DNA from: Pigoraptor vietnamica
Lineage: Eukaryota; Opisthokonta; Filasterea
Assembly: GCA_943704525.1 (NCBI GenBank)
Contig: CALSCQ010002132.1
Span: 1-23,424, forward strand
DNA length: 23,424 nucleotides
Reading direction: 5' to 3'
The notes below the pieces were generated by a model. It was not told the DNA's origin. It did not search any database and saw nothing but the letters and a program-made list of their open reading frames with translations. Below, in pieces: positions 1 through 9,744 of this stretch (positions are counted from its first letter, which is position 1; each line of letters begins with the position of its first letter). The translations under genes and the position numbers were made by a program.

Positions 1-107
<107 letters not shown>

Positions 108-246
108 AGCAGAACATGTGCATGTCGGTGTCGTGCTCAGCGAGTACGCGCGAGATGTTGTGTGGCTTGGCAGTTTATTATACGCAGTGGGTTGTGTGTG
201 TGCATGCGTGTGCGCGGCTCCTCCTCATCCCCGCACGCGCGCGCAG

Positions 247-2463
247 AGGGCTTCGTGCACCGCGGCATCACCTGCAACAGCTGTTCCGCGAGTCCCATCC
301 GGGGCATCCGCTACAAGTGCGCCAATTGCGTCGACTACGACCTCTGCGAAAACTGCGAGGCCCTCGACAGGCACGTGGGCGCGCCTGCACACATACGCAC
401 GCACACACACGCACATGCAGCATTGTTTGTTTCCATGTGCGCACATTGCCACTTTTGCTTGTGCCGCGGTCATCTCCGCCGACGTCACGCTTAGAGCACA
501 CATGTGCCATCGCAATCTCACGCGTTGACTCCCTTATGCAGGCACAATCGCACGCATGTCTTTCTGCGCATCAAGATTCCCATTCCGCCGCTGGCGAACC
601 CTCGCGCCGCCCTCCTGTCCGTGTTCTACCCCGGAGGTGCGTTCGCGTTATGTGCGTAGCTGTCTGCGGCAGCCCTCTCACAACCGCTGCTTCACGTGAC
701 AGGCAAGCATCCGATCGACCCGAGTCTCAGCTTGGATCGCGTGCGAAAGCTCCAACGAGAGACACACTGTGAGTTGCGATCGATGTTGCCGACGTACGCA
801 CACATACTCACCGCACTCACACAGTCTCGCACTCACAATTACATAATATATTCCTCTCTCCTTTTCCGCACACACACTGCCGCTCTCCGACTCACTCCGC
901 CCTCGCGTGCACACAACACCCACAGTCGACCACGTGGAGATAGAGGCGCTGTACGAGCAGTTCAAGACGCTCTCGACGCTCGAGTCGTCGGAGGGTGGCA
1001 TCGACCGCGAGACGTTTGACCAGTGCCTGGGACCGCTCGGCGCGGACAGAAACCTCGTCACGGAGCGCATCTTCCTCTTCTTTGATCAGGACGGCGACGG
1101 CGTCATTGGCTTTGACGAGTTTGTGTTCGGGCTGTCGATTCTCTGCAAGGGGTCGCAGGAGGAGAAGATTGAGTGTAAGTGTGGAAAGGGCGCTTGATTC
1201 CTGGCATGTAGGAGTGCACTGTGGAAAGAGACGCTTGCCATGCGGGGACTCTTCTGGGTGTGAGTTATTGGGAAGTGGGCGAGGGAAGTGAGGGAAGTGG
1301 ACTGTTGCCTGCATATGGGCATGAACTTGGCAATGCGAAGAGAGCTTCTCGACGCGCTTTTCCCGTCTCTCTTCTCTATTCCCCTCTATCAATGCCGTCT
1401 TTACGTCCCTGCGCAGACGCCTTCCGCGGCTACGACCCCGAGGGCACCGGCTTTGTGACGCGCGACGAGCTGCAGCGGATGTTCACGGCGTACTTCCACC
1501 TCAGCATGGACGTCGTGCGCGACGTGGTCAAGGCGCTCGAAGAGGAGATGATGGCTGGCTTTGAGGACGACGGTGGCAAGCCCGTGTCGGCCGTCTTCAC
1601 CGCGCCCATTCCACGTGACGGTGGGTCCCTAGCACTCTGCGTGGCGGAAACTTGTTGTGAGCGAACGTAATCTGCGTGTTGGCAACGCAGAATTCGGTGT
1701 TGCATAGCATGCAGTATGCATTTCACTGACACGGGAACAATCTCTTTCCACCCCAGGCGAACCGCGACACACGCGCAAGCGCCGCTCGGCCGCTGAGGAG
1801 GACGAAGACTATGACGGCGACGCGGAAACGATGCGCCGCCGTTCGCGCCAACAACAGCGCTCCATGGACGACGCAGATCTCCCGGGGCCGTCGCACCCGG
1901 CCGCACAGAACGGCACAGACGACCTTCTGTACGAGAGCAGCACGGGCGCCTCAATTCGAGAGAGGCGTGACGAGCTCTCGCCCAGGCAGTTGCGTAGAGC
2001 GGCCGTTCGTTCGCGGCACTCGATTGAAGGCGAGTCGAACTCGGCGTCGCTGTCGTCGCAGCCGCGCGCCCTTCGCACGACACTCCCCCGTGGAGGTGGC
2101 CGGTACGAGGACGACGAGCCAGAAACGCCGACGCGCCGCAATTCTTGGCGACGGGGGGAGACTCCACCCGCGACGCCTTCGCGCGCGCATGAGGATGGGT
2201 TTTTCCTGGGACGCAGCGCGACGTCCTCGCCGACGAAGCGGAGCCGGCGCGGCCCGCACCGCTCGCTATCGTCTCGGGATGAGTCGATGTGGCCGGTGAT
2301 GGAGGCCATGTCGCAGGACGCCATTAATGAGATGGTGGACAAAGCATTCCAGGCCGCGGACGCCGACCGCGACGGGCGCATTTCTCTCGACGAATTTCGC
2401 GCGTGGGCCATTGCGGACCCCTCGATGACGGCGTGGTTTGACGGCCTCGGGAGTGTGTTCTGA
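247..2463 (+). CDS. ZZ zinc-finger and EF-hand calcium-binding protein (3' part)
   Basis: Exons 247..370, 542..636, 703..768, 926..1174, 1417..1620 and 1757..2463 join in phase and encode about 481 residues ending at TGA 2461-2463. The first visible exon carries a ZZ-type zinc finger: CNSC, then CANC, then CENC, with the final histidines (HNRTH) supplied by exon 2. A segment with IPIPPLANPR follows. EF-hand 1 (DQDGDGVIGFDE) is canonical, hand 2 (DPEGTGFVTRDE) is degenerate, and a third canonical hand (DADRDGRISLDE) lies near the C-terminus. Between hands 2 and 3 is a long Ser/Arg-rich, probably disordered region. ZZ plus EF-hand proteins of this kind occur in fungi and protists; the role is probably calcium sensing, with unknown partner. 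The exon 247 start needs one base from an upstream exon. A candidate is about 110..190, with a poor donor, so the N-terminus is unresolved. Confidence 0.85.
371..541 (+). other. probable GC-AG intron
   Basis: The ZZ domain reads correctly only if the exon ends at 370 (...GACAG) and resumes at 542, making an arginine codon AG|G followed by HNRTHVF. That places the donor at GCACGT. Its +3 to +6 bases (ACGT) match GTACGT donors used elsewhere in this window. The nearby GTGGGC at 375 would shift the frame. The intron contains a short CA-rich stretch at about 398-417. A sequencing error is the main alternative. Confidence 0.6.
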
Positions 2464-3330
2464 GTCTGTGCTCGGAGTAAATAACAGGCGCGAACCTCTG
2501 CATCGACAATGTTTGCATAAGTCTCTTGGCTGTTTGCAATTTAACGTTCACATGGCTCCGTAAACCCTTCGCTGTATGGAACCGCATTGTAACGGCTGTC
2601 CCATCTTGGTGCATGCTAGATAAAAACACGTCAGAGGCCCAGCTGCAACTGTGGCTGTTTCAGATCCGTCCGGACTTGTTGCCCGTGAGTTGCGGGGGGC
2701 AACTAGCAGCGGATTGAGCTTTCGCACAGTTGAAGCACTACAGGCATTCCCGCCATCTACCGAACCGATGAATTTTTCCCCAGGTGACAATTACAACGAG
2801 TAACAATGCCGCAAAGTATGTTCCATCCCACGCACTGCGCCAACCGGCAATGTTTGCATCACACTCGGCTGTGTCAAAACTGCGATTGAGCCACCTTCTG
2901 AATCAAACAAACAACCTTTCAGCAGCCATCGTCCCGCCATAAATTCATTGACCCGTATCGGCAAGTACGGGCACCGACTCCTCCATCCACAACAACAACG
3001 ACTCCTCCCAACCGCGGCCGCCCACAGATTGCGTAGCCACAACGCACACCAGGTACAGACTGCGTGCACCCCCAATTGACACTAAACCGATCGATACTAG
3101 CGTCCGCCTCACGTTCAGTCGCCGCCAGCCTCCACTTCCGCCCTGCGTTAACAGCGCCGCACCGATTCAGATTTCGACTCAAAGCACATACACACACCTA
3201 CAAAAGTCACACACGACTCTGCCAAAACACGGAAAAACGTGCCACATCTTACGGAAAAACTTCGATCACCCCAATACTGAGTGGAGACCATGAAGGACCA
3301 CAGCGTAGCAGCGAACAGCAGTCGTTCTAC
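2464..3330. other. convergent intergenic region
   Basis: This gap separates the 3' ends of the ZZ/EF-hand gene (+) and STRAP (-). It has no coding region I can support. It holds a small hairpin (GTTGCCC 2678-2684 with GGGCAAC 2697-2703). A clear AATAAA signal is absent; AAATAACA occurs shortly after the stop of the left gene. Confidence 0.6.
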
Positions 3331-4525
3331 TCACGCAGCGCCGCCCTCCGAGAGCTTCCAGAGCCCGTATTCCTTGCCGACGTTCGTCTGCCACAAGCGC
3401 ACGGTGCCGTCTTCAGAGCCCGACGCGTACAGCTCGCCGTCGGGCGAATAGCGCACGCAGTGGACGGGGCCGTGGTGTCCCTTGTAGACCTCTGCAGAGT
3501 TACAACACAACATCGACGGTCAGCCACACACGCCCGGGAACCAAAAAAAAAAAAAAAAAAAAAAAAAGCATCACCGCACTAGCCAACGGACTAACTGACA
3601 ACCTCCACGGTCGCGAAAGCGGACGAATTCCATCGACTCTGCCGCCACACACCAATTTCCTTGCTTGTCGCGTAGTCGAACACGTGCAAGTAAAAGTCGT
3701 TGCCACCGGCGACAAGGCGGCCGTTCTCCGGGTGGAGCGACGCAGAGTTGAGGGGCGTCCCGGCATCGATCGCCTTGATCTTGTCAAAGCTGTGACAGAG
3801 CACACAGAAACGATCAGATAACACAACACCACGCGCCAGGTTGTCCTCTTCATTAGACCAAAGCCACACACCCACGTCCACACGCCCTCACATCCACACA
3901 CGCATTCGCCCTGCTCCTTCTCTCAAAGACAGCAAGTTAACGGAAGCAAGCGCGCACGCCGACGTACCTCTCCGCGTTGAAGAACGAGACGCACTTTCCA
4001 TGGACCATCGTGAACGTCTTCTCGTCCCGCGAGAGCTCAATGCTCGTCACGGCGCTGTCAAAGACAATGGCGCGCACTTGCGAGAGCGTTCGGCTGTCGT
4101 ACACGCTGTGCCAAGAGAGAAGGGAGGCGTCAGAGCACTGCTGACGCACTGAACGGGCAGCGAAAAGGAGGAGTAACAGTGCAGACGGTGCAGACGGGCG
4201 AGACACTGAGGTTAAAAAGAGAGAGATGAAAGGAACCAACTTGCTGGCAGAAATAGATGCGAAGGGAGAGCGTAGACATGGGGAAGAGAGCACAGGGCAC
4301 AAACAAAACAACAGCCATTGCTGGCGGAGATAGGCCTGTGCGGCGACAAACTGAACGCACCGGACCGACTTGTCCTCGCTTGCATTGATGATAAGGTTGC
4401 CGTCGGCACTGAACATCACTTGGCGCGTGTTGGCGGGAAGGTCCGGAATCATCTTCGGCTCTGTTATGAAGACGTCACCGACGTCAGAGGACATAAAAAC
4501 GCACGTACACAAACACACACTACAT

Positions 4526-4587
<62 letters not shown>

Positions 4588-4798
4588 CACACATGTCAGC
4601 GCACATACGCACCGGCGTCTGTCTTTTCCGCATCAAAGATCCTAATGACCTTCTCCTGGCTGCCCGTCACAATGTTCTTGCCATCCTGCGCACGTCAAGC
4701 ACAACACTTGAGCACTGCGCACCGGCACCAAAAAAGAAGAGGAGCAGTAATGTGCTGCGAAGACCCCTCTGTCTGCTGTGCGCATGTGCATGTGTGTG

Positions 4799-4867
<69 letters not shown>

Positions 4868-5521
4868 ATGCTGCACCTTCGAGAAGTCGGCCGTCCGAAC
4901 AATGTGCTTGTGCGCGAATGTGTGCAATTCGTTGCCCGTTATCGCATCCCACAGCTTGCTGCGTGCCATATTCACGTGAAACAGTTTAGAACTCGTGCGG
5001 CATGACACGACGTTACCCGCGCAATTAGAATGCACGAGCAGGGACAACAACAAGGACAGCAACAACACTCACGCGCTGAAGTCCGCGGCACCCGTGAGAG
5101 CGCGTGTGGCGGTTGAGTTGAGGCGCGCGCACCACACGGCGCCCTTGTGTCCTTCGAATGTGCCAATCCAATCGCCCGTCTGGCCGTGGCGCAACATGGG
5201 CTTGCCATCTGGCCGAGTTCACGTGACAGTGTGAGAAGGGCATGCGCATGTCATGAAGCGCTACGGGAACACGAAACACTCACACACGCACACACTCATG
5301 CGTCACACACCCACACACACCCACACACATTCACACACACACACACACACAGCACACACCAACACACACCAACACACAAGAGTCACAGACACGCAGGCCA
5401 ACACACCCTTGCATGCGCTGATGAGGAAAAAGCCGTCGGGCGTGACAGGACTGAAGGCGAGATCAACCACCGGTCGCGTGTGTCCGCTGCACGTGAGCGG
5501 TGTCTGTCGAGGCGCCGCCAT
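3331..5521 (-). CDS. STRAP: STRAP/unrip WD40-repeat protein
   Basis: Eight exons, in transcript order 5521..5407, 5208..5073, 4958..4877, 4685..4613, 4460..4361, 4105..3968, 3789..3653 and 3491..3331, join in phase to 313 residues. The N-terminus ([19 protein letters not shown]) and C-terminus ([15 protein letters not shown], then LRLW-like [15 protein letters not shown]) match animal STRAP closely. The protein should be a seven-bladed WD40 propeller. In animals STRAP is a cytoplasmic adaptor that binds UNR, joins the SMN complex for snRNP assembly and modulates TGF-beta receptor signalling; in a protist the RNA-related role is the safer guess. The start at 5521 follows family similarity; an in-frame ATG at 5536 is an alternative. 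The C-terminal tail is shorter than in human (350 residues). A good donor, GTGAGT, overlaps the stop codon, so an extra 3' exon is possible. The third donor (GTGCAG) is atypical. Confidence 0.93.
3543..3567. repeat. A25 homopolymer in STRAP intron 7
   Basis: A run of 25 A on the plus strand is poly-T in the STRAP transcript sense. It lies about 50 nt before the acceptor of exon 8. It could act as an extended pyrimidine tract. I see no target-site duplication that would mark a retroposon tail. Confidence 0.9.
4527..4584. repeat. (CA)29 in STRAP intron 4
   Basis: A pure CA tract on the plus strand, which is (UG)29 in the STRAP pre-mRNA. It sits between exons 4 and 5 and is complementary to the tract in intron 3. 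Confidence 0.95.
4791..4866. repeat. (TG)38 in STRAP intron 3
   Basis: A TG tract with one C interruption near 4805, which reads as (CA)n in the STRAP pre-mRNA. It lies just downstream of exon 3, whose donor is at 4876. Confidence 0.95.
5276..5392. repeat. CA-rich imperfect repeat in STRAP intron 1
   Basis: A 117-bp stretch of CACA, CACACC and CACACT units that fills much of intron 1 (5209-5406). It is GU-rich in the transcript. Confidence 0.85.
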
Positions 5522-5638
5522 CCACCACTCCCTCACACCGTGTGTGAACGCAAATCAGATGCCCGGATGGACAACGATCGGAGCTAACAGTGTCCCACAC
5601 ACCGTAATCGGCAAACCGCCACACTCACCCACACACAA

Positions 5639-5643
<5 letters not shown>

Positions 5644-5673
<30 letters not shown>
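5644..5673. repeat. (AC)15 microsatellite
   Basis: A pure AC tract about 125 bp upstream of the STRAP start codon, outside coding sequence. Confidence 0.95.
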
Positions 5674-5674
<1 letters not shown>

Positions 5675-5884
5675 CTCGCAAGTGATTGCGAGCTAGACGC
5701 ACAGGCACCAACACGGGCACTAACGCTCCCTGTCTGCTGCACTTGCTATGACTCGAAAGCGTCACGGGACTTGAGGAGGACGACGAAAAAGATGTAGAAG
5801 TGTTGAAGAGACCACTGAACTCACGTGGCCGTGTGAAACACGGAGAGTAACTTTGGCACCCGAGACTCGGAATTTGAAATAACG

Positions 5885-5906
5885 CCAAAAATGGACCCAA
5901 AAATGG
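5885..5906. promoter_or_regulatory. twin CArG-like boxes
   Basis: CCAAAAATGG occurs at 5885-5894 and again at 5897-5906. Each is an exact match to CC(A/T)6GG, the binding site of SRF-type MADS-box factors. The centres are 12 bp apart, close to one helical turn, which would put two dimers on nearly the same DNA face. The pair lies 232-253 bp upstream of the DUF2039 start and about 365-385 bp upstream of the STRAP start. Binding is inferred from the motif only. Confidence 0.45.
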
Positions 5907-6137
5907 CCCCGGGCTCAAATTGAGTGTCCATAGTAAATGAATTTGTGTATTGCGTAGAACGTTTAATCGCGGCTAAACTACTCTATTATGCGTTTGGAAA
6001 GTGTAGTACCCACGTGCAAGTGAGCATTTCAGCACTCACTTCTCTCTCCTTCGTACTTAACGCGAGTGCCCTCCGTCATTGCGAGCTAGTAACACTCCTG
6101 CGGTTTGGGGCGCGCCTGCCTGCCCTCGTGTCCGAGA

Positions 6138-7193
6138 ATGAGCGGGAAGGTATCCATGCGAAAGGGCGACAACGCGAAGAAGGGACAGAAGCACCAGAAC
6201 ACGTTCACGTACAAGCACAACAAGAACAGCCGCCTCACGAAGGAAATCCTCGCGCTTCCCAACTACGGGCTCTGCGCGCGGTGCCATGACATTGTCGAAT
6301 GGCGCAAGAAATACCGAAAGTACAAGCCGCTGACGGTCGCAAAGAAGTGTCTCAAGTGCGGCGATAAGGCCGTGAAGGCGGCGTACCATGAGATTTGCGA
6401 GCCGTGTGCGGTGAAGGCGTCGGTGTGTGCGAAGTGCGGCCTGTCGAAAGATGTGATGCCGAAGACGACGACGTCTGCGCAGGAGGCCAACGACGAGCAG
6501 AACAAGCTGCGGTGGGTGCTGTGCGTCTGTGTGCGTGTGCGTCTGTGTGCGTGTGCGTGTGCGTGTGTGCATGTTTGCCTTGTGGGAGCGATTGCATTCA
6601 ACTCTAGTGTAAAAAGTGGCTGCACGTAATTGCAGTCAAGCGAGGCTTTCAGTGCGGGACTGAGTGGGATTTGCCCGATATTGAAGCACGCGCTCGCAGC
6701 AAACGCACATGCACGCATTCCATCACTATTGCGCTCACACTCGCGCCTGCTTCGCGCGCCTGGCCTCCCACTCATGTGCTGACACCCGTCGTCATGCATT
6801 TCCACACTTGGCAGGAACATGCTCAAGGCGCTGTCCGAGCGCGAGCGGCGGTCGTTCCTTCGCAGCCTTGACAAGAAGCGCAGCGCGGCGGCGGAGGCTG
6901 GCGTCGAAGGACCCTCCGCCGAAGAGGTCGAACAGATGGCCAAGGACTTTGTTGCCACTCGCGCGGACGCCGGCGACGACCTCGATGGCCTCGACGACCT
7001 CGACGATGACCTTGACGATCTTGATCTCGGGGACGACGACGACGGCGGAGAAGGAGAGGGAGGGGAAGAGGGGGAGGGCGAGCAACGAAAGAGGGATGAC
7101 GGCCCGGGTGGGGCGGACGCCGGCGATAGCGATGATATGGACGAGGATGATGAGGGCGATAGTGAGGACGAGGGTGGTGAAGAAGAGTCGTAG
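6138..7193 (+). CDS. DUF2039 (C9orf85-like) zinc-binding protein
   Basis: Two exons, 6138..6511 and 6815..7193, encode 250 residues. The N-terminus (QKHQNTFTYK near residue 17) and the core (EWRKKYRKYKPL at 54-65) match human C9orf85, the founding DUF2039 protein, whose function is unknown. Four CXXC pairs, C46/C49, C71/C74, C87/C90 and C97/C100, are suited to two zinc sites. Exon 2 adds a basic segment (SERERRSFLRSLDKKR) and then a long, very acidic Asp/Glu/Gly tail of about 75 residues, richer than the acidic end of the human protein. The basic Lys/Arg N-terminus and acidic tail hint at a nucleic-acid or ribosome-related role, which is inference. The start at 6138 begins MSGKVS, close to the family start. 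The donor is GTGGGT and the 303-nt intron carries GTGCGT-type imperfect repeats. Confidence 0.92.
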
Positions 7194-7518
7194 CTCCTTC
7201 TGCTCTCGTGTACAGTGGAATGTGTCTTGCTATCGGATTGCGTCGCCGCGGCGTGCGTTGCTTTGCGTTGCGTGCTGATTGCTGCGTGCGTGCGCTTGGC
7301 TAAAGATGCGCTTGCCTGGGCGTTGTTACGACTCACAATTACAATGACATGGCACAGTAGCGAAGAATCTGTCCACTTCCGCGTATCCGTTGAACATGCG
7401 CGTCTGCGGTCGTGCATGCGTCGTGCATCGCAGAATCGCTTTCTTGTGCTCTCATAACCCGTGCATTGTATTGCGTGCACATCCACAGGGGCACGCACCA
7501 TAGCGATCGCCCTCACCC
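7194..7518. other. convergent intergenic region
   Basis: The 325 bp between the 3' ends of the DUF2039 gene (+) and the methyltransferase gene (-). I see no gene, repeat or clear polyadenylation signal in it. Confidence 0.6.
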
Positions 7519-8061
7519 TCACGAGTCCTTCTTTCCGAGGAGCGCAAAGAGCGGCCACGTAACTTGGACCTCGGCCTTGTGCGGGTCGCTCTCGCCAAGC
7601 TCGGCCAGGATCCTGCACCACTCGCTGCATCAGTACCTTCTGTACGCAAACATGCTTGCAGAAAGACACGCACACGCACACGCGCACACGCACCCGCACA
7701 CACGCACACGCAAACACACACACACGCACGCATACATTCACGCACGCACACGCACGCATGTCACGCACACGCAAACACACACACACGCACGCATACATTC
7801 ACGCACGCACACGCACGCATGTCACGGTCGCGTCCACGTAAAGGAGACAACGCGCCAATCGGACACACACAATCACACGATCGCGTCTGCATAGAGAGAC
7901 CCGGCAAAACGCCATGCGGCACGTACTTTGCGATGACGCCGGGGAGGGGGTCTTGGCCGGTCTTCTTGCACATCGTCTGATACGACGACCACGTGCCGAG
8001 ATAGCCTTTGAAATCCTCCACAGTCATCAGCCGCGAAATGTGCGAGTAGTACCTGCCCGGA

Positions 8062-8102
<41 letters not shown>

Positions 8103-9419
8103 GGGATGAGATGGAGCGAGAGTGAGTCATAGAGCGAAACGCGGGAACAGGCGTAACAGGACGTGGAGGTTTGCACGACGTACTTTGCCGTGCGCTTGTA
8201 AGGAATGCGAATGTCCCTGTAGGCGTTGTCGACCATCGCGCGCCGGTCCGCCCAGTACGGGCCGAGCGTGTTGTCGCAAAACTGCGCCACGCAGGATATT
8301 CATTAAATGTGTGTGTGTGTGTGTGCGAGGAAGTGCGTGTGTAAGTGAGATAATGTGTGTGCGTGCGTGCGTGCTTGCGTGCGCGCATACGTATGTGGGT
8401 CATGTGTCCCTGCGTGCGATCACATACGCGAAGGCACCATTGCGTGGCCGAGCAAGACACCATGGACACTCACGTCCATCACAATTTTCGTTGCGCCGTA
8501 GTTGTGCAAGATGCAGTTGCCGTAGCCATAGAGCACGATCGACCCGTTCGAACTGCGAAAGGCGCGAAAGTAAACGACACACAAACACACACATATCCAT
8601 GGGGAAGGCGACTGGTTGCGCACATTTGGATCAGCCTCACACAGCGCCACAGACGGAAGGGTGGTACTCACGCTAGAAGGCGGTCGCACTCGGCAAAGAA
8701 CTTCGGAAAGTCAAACCAGTGGGCGCCTTGTGAGGGGAGAGGCGGTGCGAGAAACAGGACACGATGAGAGGCCATGCACGCAGCTTTTTAGAGGCGGGCA
8801 CCTCCGTCAAGGGATCCGGTGTGCAGCTTACAACGCTGCCTCACACGCGCGCACATAACATACATGCACACACTCGTAGACACACCACACACATACACAC
8901 ACACACACACACACACCCCTTAACATACAGTACAGACATACACACACACACCCACCGACACAGGCACACAGACCGCGTGCACGACCATACCTTGCGCACA
9001 CGCAACCAGATCGACACTCCCGTTGGGCAGGTTCACGCTCTCCGCAGAGCCCACCATGTACGATACTTTGGCTGTGAATTGATTCATGCGTTAAGGCCGA
9101 TACACCCAGTATACGCTGGCACATACACGCACGCAGGCACGCACGCACGCACCCACCCACACACCCACCCACACACACCACACACACACACACACACAGG
9201 CATGCACACACAGACACACACGCATGACGTAATGACGCTCAGTCACAGCACTTACGATCGGGCGTGGCGTTGGCGACCTGTTCTGCGCTTATGTCGACGC
9301 CGTGCACGCGATCAAAGTAGGCCGCAAGGGGAATGGTGCCTTGGCCAGAACCACACGCCACATCAAGCGCAGTGCGGAATTGTCTGCCCCGAGGTGTTCA
9401 TGGGTTATGCGCATGTTGT

Positions 9420-9464
<45 letters not shown>

Positions 9465-9475
9465 GTGTGTGTGTG

Positions 9476-9520
<45 letters not shown>

Positions 9521-9744
9521 TCGGTTGGTGCAAGTGTGAGAGTGTATGTGTTCGCTGTACATGTCACAGGAGCGAGAAGCAGCGATGGAGTCCATCGACA
9601 TAGCGCATCCACGCACCCCGCCGGGGATTCGCGCACAAACGCGGCAATCGCCTCGTACAGATCGCGCGGGTAAGTGGGCCGGTATGCGGCATAGACCTTC
9701 GCGTGGGTTGCCGCCTGAAACAGGCCGCCGTACTTTCCCGCCAT
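7519..9744 (-). CDS. SAM-dependent methyltransferase (Methyltransf_11 / trans-aconitate methyltransferase-like)
   Basis: Eight exons, 9744..9617, 9383..9256, 9071..8991, 8726..8672, 8552..8474, 8281..8184, 8052..7927 and 7612..7519, join in phase to 262 residues, the usual size for this class. The N-terminus has YAAYRPTYPRDLYEAI, a signature of the group containing yeast TMT1/CRG1-like proteins and their plant and Dictyostelium relatives. Motif I for SAM binding is ALDVACGSGQGT at the start of exon 2. The acidic motif II position is VHGVDIS. DLVACAQGAHWFDFPKFF is the typical post-III block, and WPLFALLGKK closes the protein. It should be a soluble class I methyltransferase acting on a small carboxylate or lipid-like substrate; which one cannot be read from sequence. 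The start at 9744 fits the family; an in-frame ATG at 9783 exists. Most introns carry CA/TG repeats. Confidence 0.92.
7661..7826. repeat. CACG-rich intronic repeat with a perfect 61-bp tandem duplication
   Basis: The methyltransferase intron 7 (7613-7926) is largely CACA/CACG repeat. Within it, 7701-7761 and 7762-7822 are identical 61-bp copies in tandem, each containing ATACATTC as a non-repetitive marker. Their identity suggests a recent duplication. Confidence 0.9.
8064..8099. repeat. (GT)18 in methyltransferase intron 6
   Basis: A pure GT tract, read as (AC)18 in the pre-mRNA. It lies immediately upstream of the acceptor for exon 7 (8052). Confidence 0.95.
8308..8325. repeat. (TG)9 in methyltransferase intron 5
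   Basis: A short TG tract near the acceptor of exon 6, followed on its right by imperfect GTGC repeats to about 8395. Confidence 0.9.
8886..8952. repeat. CA repeats in methyltransferase intron 3
   Basis: Two CA tracts, about 8895-8917 and 8939-8952, separated by a short unique piece. They are GU-rich in the transcript. Confidence 0.88.
9122..9198. repeat. CA/CACG repeat in methyltransferase intron 2
   Basis: Mixed CACG, CACCC and CA units, ending in a clean CA tract. They are GU-rich in the transcript and complementary to the tract in intron 1. Confidence 0.9.
9421..9517. repeat. (TG)n in methyltransferase intron 1
   Basis: About 97 bp of TG repeat with two TGTTG interruptions near 9463 and 9477. 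It reads as (CA)n in the pre-mRNA. Confidence 0.95.

Larger units (their letters stand above)
5522..6137. promoter_or_regulatory. bidirectional promoter region, STRAP and DUF2039 gene
   Basis: The 616 bp between the divergent start codons at 5521 (-) and 6138 (+) hold no coding region. They contain an (AC)15 tract at 5644-5673, twin CArG-type boxes at 5885-5906, and a 12-bp direct repeat ATTGCGAGCTAG at 5685-5696 and 6078-6089. No convincing TATA box is placed consistently for either gene. Confidence 0.6.

Noticed and set aside
110-190. Extra exon of the ZZ/EF-hand gene upstream of 247
   Set aside because: It gives an in-phase join (AEHVHVGVVLSEYARDVVWL), but the donor GTTGTG is unlike all others here, and the better donor GTGGGT at 187 gives a different frame. 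Left unresolved, not annotated.
3543-3567. Retroposon poly-A tail
   Set aside because: No element body or flanking duplication is visible, and it lies in an intron where poly-T helps define the acceptor.
6263-7798. 511-residue minus-strand open frame
   Set aside because: It runs across the DUF2039 exons and a CA repeat; the Ser/Pro/Arg-rich stretch is the complement of the Asp/Glu codons of the acidic tail.
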